Shown one piece after another: positions 31,281-40,905 of a DNA stretch of 64,000 nucleotides (positions within the stretch are counted from its first letter, which is position 1; every line of letters starts with the position of its first letter). A program made the translations under genes and the position numbers. The stretch is from positions 8,771,078 through 8,835,077 of the forward strand of contig OZ038470.1 in assembly GCA_964036295.1 (NCBI GenBank). Direction: 5' to 3'. The DNA is from Plumapathes pennacea (taxonomy: Eukaryota; Cnidaria; Anthozoa; Antipatharia; Myriopathidae). Below the pieces are notes generated by a model that worked only from the letters and a program-made list of their open reading frames with translations, searched no databases and was not told the origin of the DNA.

Positions 31281-32045
31281 TAATAATCTTTAATGAGGAA
31301 GCCAACTTCACCGACAAAGTGATTTACAGAGGGTTCCTCTAGAATAAATTAATGGTAATAAAAATAAATAGTAATGATAATAATAGTATATAAATAAATG
31401 TCAAATTACAGTAATTGATTGTAAAATAAAAGTTAAGTAGTAATCTCCTAAGTAAGGTATACGAACCATAAAATGAGTCATAATAATGAGATAAATAGAT
31501 ATATGGAATAAAAAGTTGAAAAGTAGCTCCAGTTAGGCCACGATTAAAAGCTAAAAATGTGGGTGCTTCCCTGGTAGAAATATCCAGAGAGTTCCAAGCG
31601 TCGGCAGCGAAATTAATGATGGACCAATGACCCCATCTCCTATTAGCAGTAGTTTTACGAATATTATTCCTAGACCTAGTACTATAATTATGAAAGTCCT
31701 TTTTAAATGAACATTGAAAAGAATGTAGGAAATTATTGTTAAGTGACTTGTAGATAAAAATAGCGTGGTGTTCAGCCCTACGCCGTTGTAACGGCTTCCA
31801 ACGGAGCTTCGCAAGAGCCTCATTGGCAGATGCGCGGGGAGGGAGATCTAAGATAAGTCGCGCAGCCTTGTTATGCAGAACTTGAAGTTCAGCCATTAAC
31901 GTTGCGTTACCTCAGTCGCCCCATATGGTTCGCCATAGTCAAAGAGAGGCTAGGAGAGAGGCTACGTGATTCAGCCATGAGAGGTAAGCATGATTTGATG
32001 CGCCTTAATAGACCCAGTTTTCTATTTATCTTACGGCAGGTATGC
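31281..32045 (-). mobile_element. 5'-truncated non-LTR retrotransposon (LINE) with TSD
   Basis: A 765-bp leftward insertion flanked by TACATAA at 31274-31280 and 32046-32052, inside an F-family copy whose uninterrupted form (about 55600) reads TTTACATGACATCTG. Its 3' end is a TAA-type repeat (AATAATAATC on the plus strand). Sequence upstream of the ORF still shows RT C-terminal features (INRKLGLLRRIKSCLPL) in other frames. Confidence 0.85.
31339..31896 (-). pseudogene. C-terminal part of a LINE ORF2 reverse transcriptase
   Basis: The product starts MAELQVLHNKAARLILDLPP; the pattern LQxLxNKAARLI followed by LKWKPLQRRR-like sequence is typical of the domain after the RT core in CR1/L2/RTE-type ORF2 proteins. 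AWNSLD is the conserved late block. Upstream RT motifs are missing through 5' truncation and a frameshift near 31900. Residues after about 135 are low-complexity hydrophobic and read through the 3' UTR. Confidence 0.75.
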
Positions 32046-33403
32046 TACATAACATCTGTTGCCTCATAAAATGCTTCTGCTTATCGTACAGTCTGTTGAA
32101 ATGTTTCTTCCATTCAATCATATAGCCTTTATTTCGCAATGGTCATTGTATACTAAAAATGAAAAACACACCGAAATAATTCTGAGGATTGAGTTTGCAG
32201 TCACAAATGGACTGAACACACTGCGAACAAAACCGCAAAAATAATGTAAAAATCTCCCGTGTGACATTCCTCGCTTTCAATTCTTTATTTGTTACAGAGC
32301 ATGAATAATCGAAAGCCTGATAGAAAAAACGTATTGAATTAATAAAAGAAAACACATAAGTAACGAAGCAAAAAAGTTAACTGCATCCCATTCAAACTCA
32401 ACACTATTTGGCTCTGTGGAATATGCACGGATAAACTGTATTTTAGGAAAAGATTTTGGCTTGCGTTCACCGCGGAATCTTTGAGAATAGCCGTAAACAA
32501 ATGTTTGATGGATACCGCTGGGGGATTGCTAATATCTCCGTCGCCGATAAATATTTAGTCTCGACGAAACTTTCTGTGGCGACACGAAATACTTTGGGAA
32601 GATAACAGGGCGAAAACAGAAACCAAAGCTATGGTGAGTTTTAGCCGTAAAACAATGACGCTTTATGCTTTACTCTGTACATGACATCTGTTGCCTCATA
32701 AAATTCTTCTGCGTATCGTAAATTGCCTGTTGAAGTGTTTCTTTCATTCGATCATGTAGCCTTTGTTTCGCAATGGTCATTGAATACCAGAAATGAAAAA
32801 TACACCGAAATAATTCTGAAGATTGAGTTTGCAGTCACAAATGGACTGAACACACTGTAAACAAAATCGCAATATTGTAAACATCTCTCATGTGACATTC
32901 CTCGCTTTCAATTTTATATTTGTTACAGAGCACGAATACTCGAAAGCCTGATAGAAGAAACATATTGAGTTAATAAAAGAAAACACATAAGTAGTGAAGC
33001 GAAGGCTGGATTGATCGTGGCCTCTGATTAGAAATAAGAGTCAAAGACAAACTGTCATAATCGATTGTGCATAAAAAGATGTCACGCATTCTCAAAATGC
33101 AGGGTCACTCAACCTTTAAGAAGCAAGTGTATGAGTGCTGTAGTGATAATTTTTAGTTTAATCAAGGTGTCAAAAGAGCAAGGTGTCAAAAGCCAAGTTC
33201 TCTATGCTGTGTGATATTTTTATGGAAGTCTCTCTTGGGAGTTCCGCTCGTCCCCTACTTTCCATTTCATATTCTGGTCTTGACCCAACTCACACCGCTA
33301 GCTCACTGGCAACGCCAGTCTAGTTATTTCACGTTTACAGTTACTCGATAAATGAAGTCAATCAAGTAAGTACTTATTTCTGGCAACTCATTTTATTTCC
33401 AGC

Positions 33404-34133
33404 ATGACTACCAAACGTCAGTTATTCAAATGGCGCAAAAACCACATTTCGATGCTTTTGAGGGAAGTCCTTTCAGAGGAGCCATACAAGCATGCTCCTA
33501 GATCCTAGATCAACAGCACGGGGGACTGTCTGGTCACCCATTGCTGAAAATCTCTGCCAACAGGGCTTAAAAGTGACACAGAGGACAGTGAGGGAGACGT
33601 GTGATAAGCTGTTGAAGGATTTCAAGGAGAGAGAGAAAGAAGAGAGACTGGCAAGTGGGGTGGAAGTGGACTACGACGAGGAGTACAAAGCCTTAACCGA
33701 AATCATTGACAGAATTGCTGAGTGGGTGGAGATGTGGGAAGGAAGAGAAAGAAAGAGAAGGCCATAGCAGAGGAGATGAGAAGAAGAGCACTGAAAAACT
33801 GAGTGTGACAAGCAGGAGAAAGAATGTGGGCAAAAATTCAGATGATTCAGAGGAGGAGCAGAAGTATCGCCCAATAAGTGGAAGAGAAGCCAAACCAACC
33901 TGGTGGATGTGATGCAGGAGAGTTTGGCGATGAAGAAAGCAGAGCAGGAAGAGCAGAGGGCATTAAGAAAGAGGGAGCTGGATGTAAAGACAGCCGAAAT
34001 TGAACAGCAGCAGCAGCAATTTCAGGCCATGCTGCTGCTGCAACAACAGCAGCAGAGCTATCAACAGCAACAGGCCATGAACATGGCAATGCTCAACACA
34101 ATCAGAGAGCTGTTTAAAGATATCAAGAAATAA
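33404..34133 (+). pseudogene. Myb/SANT-like transposon-associated protein gene, frameshifted
   Basis: A start ATG at 33404 (MTTKRQLFKWRKNHISMLL) follows a TTTATTTCCAG that would serve as a splice acceptor. The frame shifts before 33492, where the next piece reads WSPIAENLCQQGLKVTQRTV, RETCDKLLKDFKEREKEE and DYDEEYKALTEIIDRI. This resembles Myb/SANT-like DNA-binding domains that accompany transposases. A third frame (33706-33912) is charged and Ser-rich. The fourth (33903-34133) is a Gln-rich coiled coil (EIEQQQQQFQAMLLLQQQQQ). Three frame changes make it non-functional as read, unless introns explain one of them. Confidence 0.5.
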
Positions 34134-34235
34134 GATATATAGATCTTGTTTTGTGAAATATTATATGATGGCTTACTTATATTATCTGCAAGAAGTTCAT
34201 ATTTAAGCTGCCTGTATTTGCCATTAATTCCGCAG

Positions 34236-34490
34236 GCTTCAGGCTCAAAATGAGGCCAACAATCGACGCCGTGAGCAACCTTCATCTCTTGTCGAAGAAC
34301 GGCACTTCCAGAGGCAACAACATCTGCATAGCCGTGGATGGGCTAACCCTGACAACCCAGCTCTGCACGAACAGTAGGAGGACAGAAAATAAGCTAAAAT
34401 AGTGCTTGAAGGCCAGCCGATAGCTCCAAGGGGCAGATAAGACACGTCTATCTACTTTGTTCACTCAACTCGTCCGTTATGCATTGCTTT
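34236..34490 (-). repeat. inverted copy of 4890-5165
   Basis: Near-identical to the reverse complement of the earlier copy, including the sharp edge at CCTGCGG (34231-34237 region). It sits between the Myb-like gene and the GGAAATTTCC array. Confidence 0.65.
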
Positions 34491-34509
34491 GACCTTAGCT
34501 TTTTGTCGT

Positions 34510-34645
34510 GGAAATTTCCACGGCCGTCATGGAAATTTCCACAACCATCATGGAAATTTCCACGGCCATCATGGAAATTTCCACAGCTATCATGGAAATT
34601 TCCATGAGATCTGTGGAAATCTCCGTGGGTCCTGTAGAAAATTCC
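34510..34645. repeat. 21-bp tandem array of GGAAATTTCC palindromes (NF-kB-like sites)
   Basis: Seven units with exact 21-base period. The decamer starts are 34510, 34531, 34552, 34573, 34594, 34615 and 34636. The first five are perfect GGAAATTTCC; the sixth is GGAAATCTCC and the seventh AGAAAATTCC. Spacers vary, but the decamer is kept. GGAAATTTCC fits the kappa-B consensus. The minus-strand frame reads a GNFHD-type repeat, which may be incidental. Confidence 0.9.
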
Positions 34646-35328
34646 ATGAGGGCACAAATAGACATTTTTTACTTTGTTTTTACCATAACTTTTAATGCTG
34701 GTTTCAATAAACGGCTGGTTTAAACAAATGTAGATGTATTTCACCACAATTTTGCTCAAAGCTGAGCGAGGTGGTAAATGAAAGGAATATCTGCCGAAAA
34801 AAATATTTTCATGTGTCGTTTTTTGTGGTGAGATTGTTAAGAATGGGGCAATATTTACTGCTGCAACAACGTTCTGCAAAATAACGGTAGAGTAACAAGT
34901 AAATCACTCTTTTCTTACCAATGTGTTCTTTTAGAAGCTTTGGTGTTTAATGAAGAACGAGGGTCCAAATTACCATCAAAAACATACTTTTGGTGAAATG
35001 CAGCTTTTGGTCTGATATTTTACCATAAATTTTGCCTCAATTTGGTACGATTTGCACAAAATAGCCAGTTTTCACCAGAATTCGTCATTCTGTAATATTC
35101 CCGCAAGTTTTGTAAAGTGTTCATTTCAATGACATGTGTCTACGGTGCGTTAGCGCGCAGTAGACACAAGAAACAAAATTCCACTAATCACGTGAGAGAG
35201 GAAATATTTAATGGACCATAAATGCTAATAATTAAGAGATAAAACGTTTGACAGACACCAAACAAATAAAGTTTTTTCGAATACGTGAAAATCGTGTTTG
35301 GCTTCGTATTTCATGTATCCGACTCTAA
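34646..35328. other. no recognised gene
   Basis: AT-rich. Downstream of the candidate terminal exon at 35329-35681, so part of it could be that gene's 3' UTR. Confidence 0.35.
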
Positions 35329-35681
35329 TCACTGACTTTCTAGAAGTGGTGACCCTCTGCCTGACCGCAGTTCTTTCTCGCCACGCTGTTTTCCCGAGAC
35401 AAGATCCTTTTCAGAGACAGATCTCTTATTTGAAGTGGGGCTTGTGTTAGTGTAAGTCCAAGGCATACACTGCAACTCGGCGTCTCCCTTCGTAGCCAAA
35501 GACGGAATCTTGAAGTGGCCTAAACTGTGCGACTTGTGGTGCGTTTTCTTTCCGACTTCCTGAGGGCTCGAGTCATCAGACTGACTTCCCTTTATATCAC
35601 CCGAAACGTTTTTAGAGGTATAGTCGACTTGCTTGATTCCCATACCGTCTGTCAGTAAAGCAGCCAAACTGTACTCTTTCC
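35329..35681 (-). CDS. candidate terminal exon of a host gene
   Basis: Read leftward, the splice acceptor TTTCTATCACAG precedes GGAAAGAGTACAG, and the frame stays open for 116 residues to a stop. The product is Ser/Lys/Gly-rich and looks like a disordered C-terminal tail (SQSDDSSPQEVGKKTHHKSH, SNKRSVSEKDLVSGKQRGEK). The exon enters needing one base from the previous exon. It is not similar to any repeat in the window. Gene identity unknown. Confidence 0.45.
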
Positions 35682-35699
35682 CTGTGATAGAAAGGTCAA

Positions 35700-36083
35700 T
35701 TAACCGAGCTCAAAATGCTTAAAATTTCAACAAGAAAACGAATGATTGGTGAAGTGAGAATTGGCAGTTCAACAGCTCTCATCGGAGCAAGGTATCAAAA
35801 GTCAAGTTCTTCATACTGTGTGATATATACCTGATGAGAAACCGAAGGAGAAAATTGAAATTGATCACTCTTAGGATTAACAGGTTTTAATTTGCGTCAT
35901 GCCCGGGCAATGATTAATTTGCAATCACACTCGGCGGCCTCGTGGTTTCCTTACGCTACTCTCGTGTTCTCCCAACTTCCCGCGTGTTTAGATGAGGCTA
36001 TATTACACGGTGACGCGTTATATATTTCTTAAGTCTAGCTGCTTCTAGTAATGTCTGTCATTAATACCAAATATGGTAAACGT
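35700..36083. other. no recognised gene
   Basis: Contains a short F-like stretch around 35785-35850 (AAGGTATCAAAAGTC, ACTGTGTGATAT); otherwise unassigned. Confidence 0.35.
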
Positions 36084-36434
36084 TATTGCACAATCATTGA
36101 TGTCACAGGTTTTTCATATTTTTGACTTAATATCCTTCAGTTTTTAACAAATTGGAACAAAACTAACGGCATATGATAGGCTCATGGAGGTCTGAAAAAT
36201 ATGTCACAGCTTTTATTTACTTATGATTTTTAAATTTTAACGATGTGAGAAATTTTCAGTTTACATTAAAAAGTTCTTAAAAAAAAGTTTGAAGCACAAT
36301 TTCAAAATTCTAAGACACATTTTTGTAGACCCCCATTAGCTCTTTCATATGCCGTTGGTTTTGTTCCGATCAGTTAAAAATTGAGGGAGATTAAGTAAAA
36401 ATTATATATATATGACGTCACTGATTGTGCAATA
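36084..36434. mobile_element. palindromic MITE with TATTGCACAATCA ends
   Basis: The two halves are inverted copies: TATTGCACAATCA-TTGATGTCA at the left, TGACGTCACTGATTGTGCAATA at the right. Inner blocks ACGGCATATG and GGAACAAAAC pair with their complements. The whole unit of 351 bases can fold back. No coding frame. Confidence 0.75.
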
Positions 36435-36594
36435 GGTTCCCCCAAGCTCAATATCCATGGCAACCACCACTGAGAATTTATGTGCTGATTTGGAACAAAA
36501 ATTTTGATACATCGCATGCCAATGTTTTATGTTTTTTTGTCAAGTAAAAAAATTAAAACCTGTATGGCATATGGGGGGGGGGGGGGTTCCTCAG

Positions 36595-37350
36595 GGTAAT
36601 AAGAACGCAAGCCAAAATCGTTCCCTAAGATCCAGTTTATCCATGCATGTTCCACAGAGCTAAGCGGTGTTGAGTTTGGGTGGGATACAGCTAACTTTAC
36701 ACACAAGCATTAACGTACAACTCAATCGACTGCATCGCAATCTTACGTCATCGCATATAACATGGTAATGTGAAACAATCACCGTGTGCTGATTCGTAAC
36801 CCAAACAAGACTGGAGTTGCCAGTGAGCTTGTGGGGTGGGGTCGAGACCAGAAGAAACTAAAATGGAAAGCAGGGACAAGAGCGAAACCCCCAAAAGAGA
36901 CTTTCAGTTTCTCACCAGAAAAATATTACACAATATAGATAATTTGACTTTTCACACCTTGCTCAAATAAAACCTATTGGTATAAATTGTCATTACAACA
37001 CTCATAAACTTGCTTCTTAAAGGTTGAGCGACTCTGCATTTTGAACTTTGGAGTGAAGAGTTAGCCAGCAAGAAAAGAGTAATGCGTGACTTATCTTTTC
37101 CTGCACAGTCGATTTTGACAGTTTGACTTTGAAGACTTATTTGTAATCAGAAGCCACGATCAAGTAGCCTTCCCTTCAATACTTGTTTTTTTTACTGAAT
37201 GTGTTTCTTCCATGAGGTTTTCAAGTATTCGCGCTCTGTAACAAATATAAATTGAAAGCGAGGAATGTAACATGAGACTTGTTTACAATATTATTGCAGT
37301 TTTGTTCACAGCATGTTCAGTCATTTGTGACTAACAAACTCAATGTTCAG
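36595..37350. mobile_element. F-family fragments, two orientations
   Basis: The stretch 36595-36810 is reverse-oriented F (CCAAAATCGTTCCCTAA, CACCGTGTGCTGATTC). From 36811 the left arm AGACTGGAGTTGCCAGTGAG runs forward to about 37350 (GTTTACAATATTATTGCAG). Confidence 0.7.
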
Positions 37351-38491
37351 GACTATTTCGGTGTATTTGCTTGCGGCTGCAGCGAGCTTAAAAATAGGCC
37401 CACAATGCGTACATGTGGATACTGCCAGGCTTTGAAAATGATCTGTAAAGCACGTTGTGATTTTCATTTGAAAACATCCGATATCCTGTGGCTACTGATA
37501 TCAACTGTTTACCGAGAGGATTGAGGCCTTTGCCGCCACTGGAAATGTACAATAAACTATGCCGGCGTTTGCTAAAATTCATAGCATTGCATTCCCACGT
37601 ATTCTACGTATTGATACAGCATCGTTGCTATATTTTCAAAACATTCGAAATTCTAAAGCCGTAATCGTTTGTCGTTTGCTTTATACGGCAGTACACATCA
37701 ATCGGGTCTGAGTAGGCTTAATAGCAACCGAGTACACTGGGTCTACGGGCTGTACGAAAATGAAAACCATGTAATTTCCCACGCCATTCCTTTGCTTTTA
37801 CAACGAGCAAAGCAGATAAACACGGTCGAATCGGTTTCGCCCAAGAAGAGTCAACAGTCGATAAATCATTCCACACAAAATACATGTGTCCATACTGCTT
37901 TTAATTTTGCACAAGAAATGGACTGCAAAATGTATTTTAAATTGTGAGTAACGCAATGCGGCTTGAGTCGAGTGTAGTTTATTTTTTTACTCTCACAGAT
38001 GACAAAATGTAAAACCAAGTGAAGAAGCAGATAAACATTGACACAAAAGACATACCGTTTGTAGCTGGTTACCTCGCGAATGTGGCATGTTAGAGGTGTT
38101 GTTGTTTGGCAGAGTTTTACTTGATACATGCTTTGAAAGCTGTGATAAGTCCTACTAGCAAATCTGGCCAAATTCATTCATAAAAATCGAAGCAGTGAAC
38201 GCGAAATGACAGTCCCAGAAAACGACAGCAAAACGCCACGCCATGCGAAACTTCGTTTGTTCGCCTCCGGCTCTGATTGGATTACTTGCGCGGGCGAAAT
38301 ATTCCGACGAGATTATATTCACTTCGATTAGTGTTCCGATTTATCCATTGTTACCTTATCTTACATTCGGAAACTCACATGATGACATGCGTTGCAGTAT
38401 CCACAAAAACGGAGTTTGTTTTCGTTTTTGACTCACTAATATGCGTAGCATACCATAGCATAGCATATCCATATCCGGAATATTTGTCAAG
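37351..38491. other. no recognised gene
   Basis: Short frames only. It would be intronic or 3' of the candidate exon at 38492-38595 if that exon is real. Confidence 0.35.
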
Positions 38492-38595
38492 TTAGATCAG
38501 TTCTATTCTGCTTTGAGCTGCCGCCAAGTTTAACAGGGCCTCAACAAAACCTGTGATTAACACTGCCACAGCTGTAGCTGCACACATCCAAAGCT
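38492..38595 (-). CDS. candidate small terminal exon with a membrane segment
   Basis: Leftward, a pyrimidine-containing acceptor (CTTTTACTGTGATTAG) is followed by an open frame, LWMCAATAVAVLITGFVEAL and then LNLAAAQSRIELI, to TAA. It looks like a C-terminal membrane anchor. Only 34 codons, so chance is possible. It requires one carried base from the upstream exon. Confidence 0.25.
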
Positions 38596-40212
38596 CTAAT
38601 CACAGTAAAAGCAGGCAGATGTTAGCAACTGTAAACTGTATCATCTTCCGCTGTAACCTTTGCCCTGATCAATGAGATGAATAGCAGTGCTTTGATGTCG
38701 GGTCAATGTTAGTGTAAACTGTATATTTAAGCAATGTCGCCGCGAAGCTCGCCTCGTTGCCTATAGCCTTTCGAAAGTTCTGATTAGGATTCCCTAAAGT
38801 TCGATTATACGATTGGCAGGCCATATTTGTCGCACTTGTGCCAGTTAAAGCCTTGACCGGCTAGTCACGTTCATCAAACAAGTCGCAATACCTCCATATA
38901 CAGATTTCAATGCACAAATTATGAAAGTCAACCTTTGTCCGAATAGATGTGTTGTACGTCGCCTGGCCAAGAAATACGCACAGTGATCTACCCGGCTGCT
39001 TCTTTCCTACGGCTACCGAGTGCCACAAATCATAAAACTAAAACTAAACAATGATATGAAATCCGATTCCTGATTCATTTCTTTTACCGCCTTTGTGGTC
39101 AAGGTATTCATTGCACATACGTATTTCACTTTGAAAGACATGGAACTTCGACATCAAAAATTTGAAGGAAAGCTTTGTGTACCCAAAGTTCGTCGGGACT
39201 AAAAGCGGCGACAGAGTTATTTGCAATCCTGTAGCGGTATCCATTAAATATAATCGAATCCATCAAACGTTTGTTTACGGCTGTCACGGTAAACTTAAGG
39301 TGATTCCATCGAAAATGAAGTTGCAGTGATTTTCTTTTGAAACTTTGCACAATTATTAATTAGCTATAGTACTTGGAAAAAAATAAAATAAAAAAGGGGG
39401 TTACGGTACTTTGTTTCTGCGCTACATGGCTGTGGTTCAGACCTACTTTGCTATGTGACAACAATATGGAAAAACGTGAAAAAAATTCCAGAAGGGAGAA
39501 TGTAGTATTGTTATTGTGATAACACAACATCATTACTGTGAAGCGCCTAAAGTAGCAAAAAAATGAAAAATAAAAAGTAAAAAAATATATCAAGCTAATG
39601 AAATAATAAGCAATTTGTTCATTTTCACGCTTCCTGTGAAACACCTTGCAACACATCGTAACAGTGATTCAATGGGAATATTTCAAAATTGAGCAGTGAA
39701 AATTTATTTAAATTCGGGTATGTAATGGAGAGTCTTATTTTCTTAAAATATATGAAATAAAAAAGGGGGTCACCGCATTCGTTATAACGGCAGCGCTTGC
39801 AGAGTAGTCTCTACTGGTGTACTAGTGCCCAGGCCCCTCACTGATATGATGGCAACAAATACAGGGTTTCTATCGTTTTCAAAAAGGTTTTCTAGTTCGA
39901 TTATCTACCAGAAAGCCTTAGGTGTATTTTCATGTCTCCTCTCTGCATTCAGTGCGAACAATTTATGAATTATTGCTTGTTTTGTATCATACGACCAGTT
40001 TTCAAAATGGCGGACATTGCTGACGCGAGCCATAACGTGTGAACTAAAGCCTCCTGCAAACCCAATCTGAGTTGTAAAAAATGATGAAAAATAAAACTTA
40101 TTTGCATACAAAATGAAGGAAATTTCGTTCTTGAAAATTTAGTGGTCCTCAATGTCCACTGTCTCGAAAGTGTCATGCACAGTAAAGATGCACAATGCAA
40201 AACCAGGGAATC
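38596..40212. other. mostly unassigned; F fragment at about 39060-39330
   Basis: An F block in reverse orientation occurs at about 39175-39300 (AAAGCGGCGACAGAGTTATT, TTTGTTTACGGCTG). The remainder is AT-rich, with no gene seen. Confidence 0.4.
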
Positions 40213-40905
40213 ACCTTAAGAACGCAAGCCAAAATCGTTCCCTAAAATCTAGTTTATCCGTGCATGTTCCACAGAGCCAAACGGTAATGAGTTTGGATGG
40301 CATACAGATAACTTTATACACAACCATTAATGTACAATTAAATCGACTAGATCTCAAGTTATTCGCGCAGTCACCTCACATCATCACATATCACGTGGCA
40401 ATGTGAACCAATCACCGTGTGCTGATTCATAACCCAGAAAAAAAATTAGACTGCCGTTGCCAGTGAGCTCGCGGCATGAGTTGCGTCGAGACCAGAATAT
40501 ACTAAAATGGAAAGTAGGGACAAGAGTGGAACTTCCAAGAAGAGACTTCTAGTTTCTCACCAGAAAAATATCACACAGTATAGAGAACTTGGCTGTTGAC
40601 ACCTTGCTCAAATGAAACCTAATTAAACTATAAATTATCATTACACACTATACACTTGCTTCTTTAAAGGTTGAGTGACCCTGCCTTTTGAGAATGCGTG
40701 ACATATCTTTTTATGCACAATCGATTTTTGACAGTTTGACTTCGTCTCTTATTTCTAACCAGAGGCCACGATTAATCCGGCCTTCGCTTCAAAACCTTTG
40801 GGTTTTCTTTTATTAACTGAATACGTTTCTCCTATCAGGCTTTCGAGTATTCGTGTTCTGTAACAAATATAAAATTGAAAGCGAGGAATGTAACATGACA
40901 CTTGT

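Larger units (their letters stand above)
30834..33323. mobile_element. F-family inverted-repeat elements, nested
   Basis: F blocks recognised: TTTTTCTGGGTCGAGAATCAGC (about 30850), GTTAACTGCATCCCATCC (30979), TTTGGCTCTGTGGAACATGC (31008), GACATCTGTTGCCTCATAAA (32680) and the right end CTGGCAACGCCAGTCTAG (33306-33323). Two partial copies abut at about 32372, where GTTAACTGCATCCC recurs. A LINE interrupts the first. No coding capacity was seen. Confidence 0.75.

Noticed and set aside
34448..34879. 143-codon minus-strand frame with GNFHD repeats
   Set aside because: The repeat is explained by the 21-bp GGAAATTTCC array, and the rest has no coding character.
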